This document shows, in pieces, positions 54,420 through 62,681 of a stretch of DNA of 64,000 bases (position 1 is its first letter; every line of letters starts with the position of its first letter). The notes under the pieces are model-generated. The model made no database searches. It saw only the letters and a program-made list of their open reading frames with translations, and was not told where the DNA came from. A program made the position numbers and the translations under genes. Source of the DNA: JAQUCI01 sp964553255. Lineage in GTDB: Bacteria; Bacillota_I; Bacilli_A; Erysipelotrichales; Erysipelotrichaceae. The stretch covers positions 1-64,000 of the forward strand of contig CAZKJS010000001.1 of NCBI GenBank assembly GCA_964553255.1. The letters are read 5' to 3'.

Positions 54420-54448
54420 ATTTTAGCTTTTTTTTGTAATTATTACAA
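54420..54448 (-). promoter_or_regulatory. Promoter of yneF with a 7-1-7 palindromic box
   Basis: Minus-strand TTGTAA (54443-54448), 17-base spacer, TAAAAT (54420-54425). The -35 is part of the perfect palindrome TTGTAAT-A-ATTACAA (54434-54448), the 7-1-7 form of Fur-superfamily operators (compare PerR TTATAAT-N-ATTATAA). Regulator identity is inference. Confidence 0.55.
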
Positions 54449-54464
54449 TCTAAATATTGATTTC

Positions 54465-54614
54465 ATATAAAAGCCCAAAGGCTGATTTATTCCCTGTAAA
54501 TACAGGTGGGTATTCTGCATGTATCTTTAGGATTCCTGATTTAGGCATTCACATCAAAACATGACATCCGAATTCCCTTAATCAATTTGTTGGAAATATA
54601 TTGTTCCTTTGGGC
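54465..54614 (-). ncRNA. ssrS: 6S RNA
   Basis: About 142-150 bases between aspS and yneF. Closing stem GCCCAAAGG (54606-54614) with CCTTTGGGC (54473-54481); then AUUUCC/GGGAAU; a large central bubble whose 3' side holds ACCCACCU and the small hairpin CCUGU-AUUU-ACAGG; beyond it GGG-A-AUUC pairs with GAAU-A-CCC and an apical stem follows. This is the 6S architecture: a DNA-like open-bubble mimic that binds sigma-A RNA polymerase. A T run follows the closing stem. Bacillus 6S-1 lies in the same place after aspS. It is shorter than the usual 180-200 bases. Confidence 0.82.
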
Positions 54615-54620
54615 AAATTA

Positions 54621-54626
54621 ATTATA
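54621..54626 (-). promoter_or_regulatory. -10 box of 6S RNA
   Basis: Minus-strand TATAAT, six bases before the first G of the closing stem (54614). The -35 is weak (TAGCGA). Gives 6S RNA its own promoter, at the end of aspS. Confidence 0.65.
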
Positions 54627-54658
54627 TCATTTACTAGTTTATATCGCTATATGTATAA

Positions 54659-56401
54659 TCACTTATTCTTAAGTGCTATCGCTAATTCATCAAGTTGTTT
54701 GGTATCAATTGTTGAGGGGGCATTTGTAAGTAAACAAGATGCAGAAGCAGTTTTAGGAAAAGCGATTACATCACGCAAAGAATCACTATGGGTTAAGATC
54801 ATCGCAATACGATCTAATCCAAAAGCAACACCGCCATGTGGTGGTGTACCATATTGGAAGGCTTCAATAAACCAACCAAAGCGTTGCTTAATCTGTTGTT
54901 CTGTAAACCCTAATACTTTAAACATCTTGGCTTGTAAAGTTTGATCATAGATTCGCAGTGATCCGCCACCCAACTCAAACCCATTTAAAACCATGTCATA
55001 AGCGCAAGCCTTTACTTTGCTTGGATCACTATCCAATAAGGCAATGTCTTCAGCTTTTGGTCTTGTAAAAGGATGATGTTTAGCATAATAACGATTATCG
55101 CTCGCATCAAACTCCAATAACGGGAAATCAACTACCCACAAGAAAGCAAACTCATTGGGATCACATAATTGTAATTCTTCTTTAAAATAGTTTCTTAATG
55201 ATCCAAGTACTGTACAACTGTTTTCCCATTTATCAGCAACGATCAATATAAGATCATTCTCTTTAAGTTTTAGTTCTTTTGTAAGTTTTTCAATCTGATC
55301 ATTCGTGAAGAATTTAACAGCTGAACCTTCTATTTGACCATTAACATATTTCAAGACAACTAAACCTTTTGCACCATATTTCTTAGCATATTCAGTGTAA
55401 TGATCAACTTCCTTGCGTGTAGCTTGTGCTTTATTAGGTATCACTAGTGCTTTTATCGCTTTATCATTGTTATCAAGTGAACTAAAGACAGCGAAAGTTG
55501 AATCACTAAAAATATCTGTAATATCAGAAAGTTCAAGCGCAAATCTAATATCTGGTTTGTCTGATCCATATCGATTCATTGCTTCATGATAAGGTAATTT
55601 GATAAACGGCAACTTGATATCAATACCTTTTACCTCTTTCATGACTTTCGCAAGCATTTTTTCCATTAAATCCTGAATTTGCTCTTCACTTAAGAAACTT
55701 GTTTCAATATCAACCTGGGTAAAGTCAGTTTGTCTATCGGCTCGTAAATCTTCATCACGAAAACAACGAGCTACTTGATAATAACGCTCAAAACCAGCTA
55801 CCATCAATAATTGCTTAAACAATTGTGGCGATTGTGGTAAAGCGTAAAAACTACCAGGATGCACGCGTGATGGCACTAAGAAATCACGCGCTCCTTCAGG
55901 TGTAGAAGCAGTTAAAATTGGTGTCTCTACTTCAATAAACCCGTTATCTTCTAAATAGCGACGCATTACTCTGGTTATATGAGCTCTTTCAAACAATTTT
56001 TGTTGCATGATCGGTCTTCTAAGATCTAAATAACGATATTTCAAACGAGTATCTTCTAAAGCGTCCGTATCATCAGCGATGATGATTGGTGTTGTTTCAG
56101 CTTTATTTATGATGGTTATATGTGAAGCCTTGACTTCAATCTCACCAGTCAACAGTTTATCATTCTTATCTTTTCTTTCATTGACAATGCCAGTTACTTC
56201 CAAAATGTATTCATTACGAACATCTTTTATCTGTTGACTCAATGTTTCATCGCATACTATTTGAACAATACCAGTACGATCTCTTAAATCAATAAAAACT
56301 AAGGATCCTAAATTTCTTCTTTTTGCGACCCAACCAATCAAAGTAACATTAGTGTTAACATTACTTAATCTTAACTCGCCATTATTATGTGTTCTTTCCA
56401 T
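54659..56401 (-). CDS. aspS: Aspartyl-tRNA synthetase
   Basis: 580 residues, bacterial type. N-terminal OB anticodon-binding domain (VTLIGWVAKRRNLGSLVFIDLRDRTGIVQIV), class II motif 2 FRDEDLRADRQTDFTQVDIE, the inserted GAD domain (about 285-390) and motif 3 GGVAFGLDRIAMILTHSDSLRDVIAFPK. Charges tRNA-Asp. It follows hisS by nine bases under the same T-box. Confidence 0.97.
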   Translation of the reverse strand: MERTHNNGELRLSNVNTNVTLIGWVAKRRNLGSLVFIDLRDRTGIVQIVCDETLSQQIKDVRNEYILEVTGIVNERKDKNDKLLTGEIEVKASHITIINKAETTPIIIADDTDALEDTRLKYRYLDLRRPIMQQKLFERAHITRVMRRYLEDNGFIEVETPILTASTPEGARDFLVPSRVHPGSFYALPQSPQLFKQLLMVAGFERYYQVARCFRDEDLRADRQTDFTQVDIETSFLSEEQIQDLMEKMLAKVMKEVKGIDIKLPFIKLPYHEAMNRYGSDKPDIRFALELSDITDIFSDSTFAVFSSLDNNDKAIKALVIPNKAQATRKEVDHYTEYAKKYGAKGLVVLKYVNGQIEGSAVKFFTNDQIEKLTKELKLKENDLILIVADKWENSCTVLGSLRNYFKEELQLCDPNEFAFLWVVDFPLLEFDASDNRYYAKHHPFTRPKAEDIALLDSDPSKVKACAYDMVLNGFELGGGSLRIYDQTLQAKMFKVLGFTEQQIKQRFGWFIEAFQYGTPPHGGVAFGLDRIAMILTHSDSLRDVIAFPKTASASCLLTNAPSTIDTKQLDELAIALKNK

Positions 56402-56410
56402 GTTTTTCTC

Positions 56411-57742
56411 CTAATGATGATGTGTACAATCACAATTTTCATGGTCATGTGGTACATCAATATCCTCTTCTTCTATTAACCATGATTCAAGTGTTGCTAA
56501 TAGATCAAAATAACTTACTGTAATTTGATCTTTTGTCTTCGTATTTTTAAGTGTGACTTGACTGTTTTTAATCTCATCTTCTCCAAGTATTGCTATCACT
56601 TTAGCGTTAGCACGATCAGCAGCTTTAAACTGTGCTTTCATTGAACGTTTTTGATAATCCATATCGGTTGTAAAACCATTTGATCTTGCAATCGTTGCTA
56701 AAGCAAGCGCTTCGCTTTGATAACTTGCATCAAGTGGCATTATATATAGATCACACTCATGTGGTTGAGCAACATCGATTCCTTCTGCTTCAAGAGCTAC
56801 TAATAAACGTTCAATACCCATACCAAACCCAATACCACTCATTTTAGGTCCACCATAGTATTCAACAAGTTTATCATACCTGCCACCACCAAATATCGTA
56901 GCTTGTGAACCCATGTCTTTATTACAAGAAACCACTTCAAATACTGTATCTGAGTAGTAATCCAAGCCTCTTACCAATTTAGGTTCAATTTGATAGTCAA
57001 TACCTAATAGTTTAAGATCATTTAAAACATTCGCAAAATATGTTTTAGCTTGTTCTGATAGGTAATCTGATATCTCAGGAGCACTTAACATAGCAGGATG
57101 TTCTTTATCAACCTTGCAATCAAGAATACGTAATGGATTTTGTTCATATCGTTTTTGACAATCTGGACACATTGAAGCTAAGTGTTGCTTGAAATGTGTC
57201 TTTAAAGCTATGCGATATGCACTACGTGATTCATCATCACCAAGGGTATTAACTAATACCTTTAGATCCTGTAAACCTAAAGCACTTAATAAAGAGTACC
57301 CTAAGAAAATAACTTCAACATCTACTGTTGGGTTTTTCTCACCAATTACCTCAACTCCAAATTGGTAATGAATTCTCATCCGACCTTTCTGTGGTCTTTC
57401 ATAGCGAAAATTTGGGGCAATATAATATAACTTAAGAGGTAGATCCGTTGTATTATATAGCTTGTTTTCAACAAATGCACGGATAATCCCCGCTGTACCT
57501 TCTGGTTTTAGGGTTAATGATCTACCACCATTGTCATCAAATGTGTACATTTCCTTGTTGACCATATCCGAACTATCTTCTTGTCGTTTATAAACTTCTG
57601 TATGTTCAAATATAGGTGTTCTTATCTCATGATAACGATATAAATAACATATTTCTCTGATCAAGGCTTCTAAATAATGCCACTTTGTTATCTCACTACC
57701 ATAAACATCATCGGTTCCTCTTGGTTTTTGATAATTACTCAT
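56411..57742 (-). CDS. hisS: Histidyl-tRNA synthetase with His/Cys-rich tail
   Basis: 443 residues. Start QKPRGTDDVYG, motif 1 region IRTPIFEHTEVYKR, motif 2 APNFRYERPQKGRMRIHYQFGVEVIG, His motifs LVRGLDYYSDTVFE and motif 3 GGGRYDKLVEYYGGPKMSGIGFGMGIERL; C-terminal anticodon domain from about 325. The protein ends with an extra acidic tail closing HDHENCDCTHHH: five His and two Cys in the last 13 residues, not part of the usual HisRS. Controlled by a T-box leader. Confidence 0.96.
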   Translation of the reverse strand: MSNYQKPRGTDDVYGSEITKWHYLEALIREICYLYRYHEIRTPIFEHTEVYKRQEDSSDMVNKEMYTFDDNGGRSLTLKPEGTAGIIRAFVENKLYNTTDLPLKLYYIAPNFRYERPQKGRMRIHYQFGVEVIGEKNPTVDVEVIFLGYSLLSALGLQDLKVLVNTLGDDESRSAYRIALKTHFKQHLASMCPDCQKRYEQNPLRILDCKVDKEHPAMLSAPEISDYLSEQAKTYFANVLNDLKLLGIDYQIEPKLVRGLDYYSDTVFEVVSCNKDMGSQATIFGGGRYDKLVEYYGGPKMSGIGFGMGIERLLVALEAEGIDVAQPHECDLYIMPLDASYQSEALALATIARSNGFTTDMDYQKRSMKAQFKAADRANAKVIAILGEDEIKNSQVTLKNTKTKDQITVSYFDLLATLESWLIEEEDIDVPHDHENCDCTHHH

Positions 57743-57760
57743 ATTTTCTCCTTATAAATT

Positions 57761-57783
57761 AAAAACGCCCATATAAGGACGTT
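57761..57783 (-). terminator. Attenuator terminator of the hisS-aspS T-box
   Basis: Minus-strand AACGTCC-TTATAT-GGGCGTT followed by TTT, between the T-box sequence and the hisS ribosome binding site. Confidence 0.85.
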
Positions 57784-57963
57784 AATACGCGGTACCACCT
57801 TAATTCACATAAATGTGCGCTTAGTTCCTTAACGCGGATAACGTTTATCCCTACTAATTTCAAGATAACTCCTTCAAAGTGTCAATCATTTGACATCAAC
57901 CGGAATCTTACACCAATCATTCCTCGCTTAGGTTTAAGTCAATAACTTCTTTTTCATCGAATT
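57761..57963 (-). promoter_or_regulatory. T-box leader of hisS-aspS
   Basis: The conserved T-box AGGTGGTACCGCG lies at 57788-57800. Further upstream is the stem I apex pattern AGCGAGGAATGATTGGTGTA (with the GNUG loop). On the 3' side of stem I the sequence GACAC (57879-57883) contains GAC (Asp) and CAC (His) sharing one base, both matching the operon products. Uncharged tRNA would pair with the specifier and with the T-box bulge and prevent the terminator. Which codon is read is not settled from sequence. Confidence 0.88.
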
Positions 57964-57969
57964 TATTTT

Positions 57970-57998
57970 ATTCTAGCATTGGTGAAAAGATAATTCAA
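57970..57998 (-). promoter_or_regulatory. Promoter of the hisS-aspS T-box transcript
   Basis: Minus-strand TTGAAT (57993-57998), 17-base spacer, TAGAAT (57970-57975); start near 57963. Located just after the relA stop. Confidence 0.65.
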
Positions 57999-58008
57999 CA
58001 ACAACTAT

Positions 58009-60213
58009 TTATTGAATTACTCTTTCTACGCGTTGGGTTCCATCAACTTTCTTAAGGTTTGCCATTATATTACGTAAATGATCAGTATTGTTTACTAGTA
58101 CTCTGATATTAGTGGAAACGGTGATCTTATCATCGTTTAATTGTGAATTGACACCAATAAGTTGAGCTTTGGTTTGTGATAAAACAGTGATAATATCATT
58201 CAACAAGAAATTACGATCACTTGATTCAATATAGATTAAAACTTCATACTGACTAACATCATGTTGATAATCCCACTCAACATCAATCAAACGACTTTTT
58301 TCTTTCTTAACATTAGGACAGTCCACACGATGTACCTTTACACCATGTCCTTTAGTTATAAAACCAACGATATCATCACCGAGTACTGGTGCACAACAGC
58401 CAGCTAAAGATATCATGATTGAGTCAACACCAGCTACTTTAATTCCAGACTTAGAAATTGCTTTTTTTTGTTCGTTTTTGAAATTGAAGATATTAGTCAC
58501 ATTTAAAGTGCTCAAAATTGACATCCGTCGTTTTGATATCTTTTCCATGACACTACTTAGTGTAATTGAGCGATTACCTAAAGCAAACATGAAATCATCA
58601 TATTCTTTGATGTTGTATTGACTGTATACTGTCTCAAGTTTTTTATTGGTAAGCCATTCCACATCAATATTGCGTTTATTTAATTCATCTTTAAACATTT
58701 GTAGACCCTTTTCAATAGTTGGTCCACGATTTTCCATTTCTTTCTTAGTGATAAATCCTCTGATCTTATTGCGAGCATGACTTGTCTTAACAAACTTAAG
58801 CCAGTCTTCACTTGGTCCAACTGATTGTTTACTCGTCTTTAGATTTATCACATCACCTGTCTTTAAAACCGTATTTAAAGGAACTAAAGCACCATTTACT
58901 GTAGCTCCAATAGTAGAATGTCCTACCTCAGTGTGGATCCGATATGCGAAATCGATTGGCGTAGAACCATTAGGTAAATCAATAACCCGCCCTTTTGGTG
59001 ACATGACATAAACATTGGCATCAAAGAAATCCTTTTGTAAGGTATCCATGAATTCTTGATCATCACCATCATTATCACCATCACTAATGCTTACAATATC
59101 ACGAAATAATGATAACTTTTCTTCTATCTCTTTTTGTTCTGTTTCTGCATTATATTTTCCTTCTTTATAAAGCCAATGAGCCGCAACCCCTCGCTCAGCA
59201 ATATTATCCATTTGCTGTGTTCTAATCTGTATTTCAAAGATGTTACCATCTTCATTTACAATAGTAGTATGCAATGATTGATACATGTTTGATTTAGGCA
59301 TGGCAATATAGTCTTTTAATCGCCCTGGTATCGGTACAAAATTAGCGTGAATATAACCTAATACCTCATAGCAGCTCAGTACTGAATCTGTAATGATCCT
59401 AATGGCTAAAAGATCCAAGATTTCTTCAAACTGTTTGTGTTTTGTGATCATCTTATTATAAATACTGTATAGATGTTTAGATCTACCAAAAATCTTAAAG
59501 TGAATATTTTGTTCGTCAAGTAACATTTTGATGGCTTCAATCATCTTGTTGACTTGCTCATCTCTTTCCGTTCTTCTTACCTCAACCTGTCGCGCTATTT
59601 CATAATATTTAACCCGATTGATATAATAAAAACTGATATCTTCAAGCTCGTTTTTAATCTCACTCATACCTAAACGATGTGCAATAGGAGCGTATACTTC
59701 AAGTGTTTCTTGAGCAATTTTCTTTTGTTTGTCTTCACTCATAAACTGTAGTGTTCGCATATTATGTAGACGATCACAAAGTTTAATGATAATTACGCGG
59801 ATGTCCTTAGCCATCGCAATGAGTATTTTACGATGATTAGCAGCTAGATACTCTTTTTCATCTTTAAACTCGATGTTACCAATTTTAGTCACACCTTCAA
59901 CTAAACGATATATTTCTTCATCAAAATGAGCTATAAACTGTTCTTTGGTAACACCACAATCTTCCACAACATCATGCAATAAACCAGCAGCGATCGTTTT
60001 AGGCCCAACACGTAATCCAGCCAAAATAAACGCAACATGAACAAGATGATTAACATATGGCTCACCACTTTTACGATATTGTTCCTGGTGCTTTTCTTCC
60101 GCAAAAAGATAAGCTTTGTTGATCAAAGCCAAATTTTGTTCTAATTTGATGTATTTCTTAATTTCTTTCATTAAGACATCAATGTTAATTTCTATCTTTT
60201 TTTGTGCCACCAT
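58009..60213 (-). CDS. relA: Bifunctional (p)ppGpp synthetase/hydrolase Rel
   Basis: 734 residues. HD hydrolase domain with AAGLLHDVVEDCGVT near 82-96 and LCDRLHNMRT; synthetase domain with FKIFGRSKHLYSIYNKM and AMPKSNMYQSLHTTI; TGS domain VYVMSPKGRVIDLPNGSTPIDFAYRIHTEVGH; a conserved-cysteine segment AGCCAPVLGDDIVGFITKGHGVKVHR; C-terminal ACT domain. Both catalytic sites look intact, so it should make and degrade the alarmone on ribosomes. It follows apt across a terminator, the Bacillus order recJ-apt-relA. Confidence 0.96.
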   Translation of the reverse strand: MVAQKKIEINIDVLMKEIKKYIKLEQNLALINKAYLFAEEKHQEQYRKSGEPYVNHLVHVAFILAGLRVGPKTIAAGLLHDVVEDCGVTKEQFIAHFDEEIYRLVEGVTKIGNIEFKDEKEYLAANHRKILIAMAKDIRVIIIKLCDRLHNMRTLQFMSEDKQKKIAQETLEVYAPIAHRLGMSEIKNELEDISFYYINRVKYYEIARQVEVRRTERDEQVNKMIEAIKMLLDEQNIHFKIFGRSKHLYSIYNKMITKHKQFEEILDLLAIRIITDSVLSCYEVLGYIHANFVPIPGRLKDYIAMPKSNMYQSLHTTIVNEDGNIFEIQIRTQQMDNIAERGVAAHWLYKEGKYNAETEQKEIEEKLSLFRDIVSISDGDNDGDDQEFMDTLQKDFFDANVYVMSPKGRVIDLPNGSTPIDFAYRIHTEVGHSTIGATVNGALVPLNTVLKTGDVINLKTSKQSVGPSEDWLKFVKTSHARNKIRGFITKKEMENRGPTIEKGLQMFKDELNKRNIDVEWLTNKKLETVYSQYNIKEYDDFMFALGNRSITLSSVMEKISKRRMSILSTLNVTNIFNFKNEQKKAISKSGIKVAGVDSIMISLAGCCAPVLGDDIVGFITKGHGVKVHRVDCPNVKKEKSRLIDVEWDYQHDVSQYEVLIYIESSDRNFLLNDIITVLSQTKAQLIGVNSQLNDDKITVSTNIRVLVNNTDHLRNIMANLKKVDGTQRVERVIQ

Positions 60214-60223
60214 TTACTCCTAA

Positions 60224-60246
60224 TAAAAACGAAGAGCTTACTCTTC
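60224..60246 (-). terminator. Terminator between apt and relA
   Basis: Minus-strand CGAAGAG-TAAG-CTCTTCG followed by TTTTTATT, ten bases after the apt stop and just before the relA ribosome binding site. No promoter is visible between them. Confidence 0.8.
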
Positions 60247-60255
60247 GATTTTACT

Positions 60256-60768
60256 CTAATATGTTGTAATCGTAAAGATATTATAGTTATCTAAGAGATC
60301 TCTACCCTTCAAGTCGGTCAGTTCTACTAAAAAGGCACAACCAACAACTATTCCACCAAGTTCCTCAACTAATTTAATAGTTGCTTCAACCGTTCCACCA
60401 GTTGCCAATAAATCATCAACGATCAATACTCTTTGTCCAGCTTTTATACCATCACGATGAATATGTAACTCATTTGATCCATATTCAAGGTCATAACGAT
60501 AAGAAACCGTATGTCTTGGTAATTTTCCTGGTTTTCTTACTGGAACAAAACCAATTCCTAATGCATACGATACAGGACAACCAAAGATGAATCCTCGTGA
60601 TTCTGGTCCAACGATTAAATCAGCTTTTACATCCTTAGCGTATTGTATCATTTCATCACACGCTGCCTTAAAAACTGGTCCGTTTGCCATTAATGGTGTA
60701 ATGTCTCTAAATAATATCCCTGGCTTTGGAAAGTCTGGTATATCTGCAATGTATTTCTTATAATCCAT
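60256..60768 (-). CDS. apt: Adenine phosphoribosyltransferase
   Basis: 170 residues from the ATG at 60768: MDYKKYIADIPDFPKPGILFRDITPLM is the standard start, GPESRGFIFGCPVSYALGIGFVPVRKPGKLP follows, and the PRPP-binding motif is VLIVDDLLATGGTVEATIKL. It recycles adenine to AMP. The longest frame begins at 60807, but that codon is upstream of the predicted transcript start, and GGGAGG lies six bases before the ATG at 60768. Confidence 0.96.
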   Translation of the reverse strand: MDYKKYIADIPDFPKPGILFRDITPLMANGPVFKAACDEMIQYAKDVKADLIVGPESRGFIFGCPVSYALGIGFVPVRKPGKLPRHTVSYRYDLEYGSNELHIHRDGIKAGQRVLIVDDLLATGGTVEATIKLVEELGGIVVGCAFLVELTDLKGRDLLDNYNIFTITTY

Positions 60769-60793
60769 ATAGTGCCTCCCTAGCAACCAGTAT

Positions 60794-60802
60794 ATTATAT
60801 CA
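60794..60802 (-). promoter_or_regulatory. Extended -10 promoter of apt(-relA)
   Basis: Minus-strand TGA-TATAAT (TG at 60801-60802, hexamer 60794-60799); -35 weak (TTTTAA). Start near 60787. Confidence 0.55.
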
Positions 60803-60816
60803 AACATATAAGTTAA

Positions 60817-62412
60817 TTAAAATAGGACATCTTCAACCTTGAAATTCATTTTATTCTGATTTTTAAAACGATTAATTGATAACTGTCCAATCAATGGCTT
60901 TGTTACTAGTAAGTCATCACTTATTATCGTTTTATTAAAACATATTATCTCCAATATTTGATCATTTATGATTGTTTTAGCTTTGGGATATTTACCCTTT
61001 AATAATATATGATCATCAATATTGATCGCTTCAAGTAGAAATAATGGTTGTTTGATCCCTGTTCCAAAAGGTCTTAAAAGCATAAGTGATTCAATATTAG
61101 CAACCGTTAAATCACTAAGATCAAGTTTGATCACTTTTTGCATTATTGTTACATCAATCTTTGTTGTTTCTAAGCTTAAAGATGTGATAAAACTATCTAA
61201 TTGATCACTACCAATACTAAAACCACATGCTTGCTTATGACCCCCAAAGCTGATAAAACGTGCATGATATTGTTTTAGTTCTTCATGAATATCAAAACCA
61301 TTGATACTGCGACCACTGAACTTAAAGAGCTCTTTGTTTTTTGTTGCGACTAAAGCAGGTTTTTGATTTTCAATCATAAAACGATTAGCTAAAAGTCCTA
61401 TCAATCCTTCATGATATTCATCACTTATATAAACGTTGTAGTTTGGTAAACTATAAAAATTATGTTCATCTTGACCAACTTTCATGACCATATCTTTTCT
61501 ATGATCATTTAGGCTTAAGATCTGTTTAGCTGTATTATAAATCGTTGTTTGATCTTTAAGCATGAGATAATCTACTAGCACATTCACATTTGCCTGATCA
61601 GCTAAACGACCTAATGTATTAAGGGCTGGAATCAAGTGATATGCGATAACCTCTTCATTAATCATTTGATCATTTTTGATCAATGCGGTAATAGGTAAAA
61701 ACCCATGTTGGTTTATTAATGCTAAGCCCTTCTTAACAATATAGCGATTAGCGTCAAACATCTCAACCATATCACCAATTGTAGCAGCCATTGCTAATAT
61801 CCAATAAAAAGGTTCATCAAGATCAAATGCTAGTGCTAACTGTAAAACAACCCCCGCACCACATAAATTTTGATAGTCTTTTGGTAATACATCAGGATGA
61901 ATCAAATACTCAAAATCATTACTTTCTAAAATATGGTGATCACATACGATAACATCCATTTTAAGATCATGTGCTTTACTGATTGCTTCATCTGCTTTAA
62001 CACCATTATCTACAGTGATGATCAATGAATAACCTTTGTGATATGCATCATATGTAGTCTTAACATTTAATCCATATCCTTCACTTAATCGATTGGGAAT
62101 ATAAAAGCCACAATCAATATTTAATTTTTTCAGTAATGTCACCATCATGGTCGTGCTACATATTCCATCAGCATCATAATCACCAAAAACAAGCACGCGT
62201 TCATTCATTTGTTTTGCCTTAAGCAATCGTGCTTTAACCTTTTCAATATGTTCATTATTTTTTATTGCTGGTGGAATATGATCTGAAAATATCTGATCAA
62301 GTTTTTTTTGATCAAATTGATAGAAAGCTAATACTTTTGCCAATAATGGATTTATATCATCATGATAAGCTTCATGAGTATTTTCTAGAATACAATACGC
62401 CATATTATTCAT
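60817..62412 (-). CDS. recJ: Single-stranded-DNA-specific exonuclease RecJ, short form
   Basis: 531 residues. DHH phosphoesterase motifs: VLVFGDYDADGICSTTMM near 74-91, LIITVDNGVKADEAI, VIVCDHHIL near 156, then the DHHA1 domain with GRSINGFDIHEELKQY and FGGHKQACGFSIG. A C-terminal OB-like domain is present but the long C-terminal extension of Bacillus RecJ (about 780 residues) is absent. 5'-3' exonuclease for mismatch, base-excision and recombination repair. Start codon context is poor; an ATG three codons in is an alternative. Overlaps comN by eight bases. Confidence 0.94.
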   Translation of the reverse strand: MNNMAYCILENTHEAYHDDINPLLAKVLAFYQFDQKKLDQIFSDHIPPAIKNNEHIEKVKARLLKAKQMNERVLVFGDYDADGICSTTMMVTLLKKLNIDCGFYIPNRLSEGYGLNVKTTYDAYHKGYSLIITVDNGVKADEAISKAHDLKMDVIVCDHHILESNDFEYLIHPDVLPKDYQNLCGAGVVLQLALAFDLDEPFYWILAMAATIGDMVEMFDANRYIVKKGLALINQHGFLPITALIKNDQMINEEVIAYHLIPALNTLGRLADQANVNVLVDYLMLKDQTTIYNTAKQILSLNDHRKDMVMKVGQDEHNFYSLPNYNVYISDEYHEGLIGLLANRFMIENQKPALVATKNKELFKFSGRSINGFDIHEELKQYHARFISFGGHKQACGFSIGSDQLDSFITSLSLETTKIDVTIMQKVIKLDLSDLTVANIESLMLLRPFGTGIKQPLFLLEAINIDDHILLKGKYPKAKTIINDQILEIICFNKTIISDDLLVTKPLIGQLSINRFKNQNKMNFKVEDVLF

Positions 62413-62680
62413 TTATCAAATCATCAAAGTCTTCAAGAGAATGATCTTTACTTTCAATGATAGCCTTTTTGCTTAGATAAGCTACAATTCTTTCAGCGTT
62501 AATACTCATAATATCATTAATAGCGTGATTTAAACTTTGTGGATATTGATCCTTCCAAACACTATCAAAAAGTGTATCAATGATATTTTGATAAGTAATG
62601 GTCGCTAATTGTTCTCTTTTTAACTGATTAAGTCTTAAATAGATTGCCAACTGTAATTGCTTGATGTTTAAGTTCTCCAT
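62405..62680 (-). CDS. ComN-like post-transcriptional regulator family protein
   Basis: 91 residues. The pattern W-KDQYPQSLNHAINDIMSINAERIVAYLSKKAI resembles the Post_transc_reg family (Bacillus ComN/YrzD), and the position upstream of recJ-apt-relA is the same as in Bacillus except that secDF, which lies between comN and recJ there, is missing. ComN localises to division sites and polar regions and affects comE mRNA; no competence genes are seen here, so the role is open. The assignment rests on a short motif and synteny. Confidence 0.6.
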   Translation of the reverse strand: MENLNIKQLQLAIYLRLNQLKREQLATITYQNIIDTLFDSVWKDQYPQSLNHAINDIMSINAERIVAYLSKKAIIESKDHSLEDFDDLINE

Positions 62681-62681
62681 C

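Noticed and set aside
54465..54614. Small protein gene or riboswitch in the aspS-yneF gap
   Set aside because: No frame with a start and ribosome binding site; the paired architecture and synteny fit 6S RNA better.
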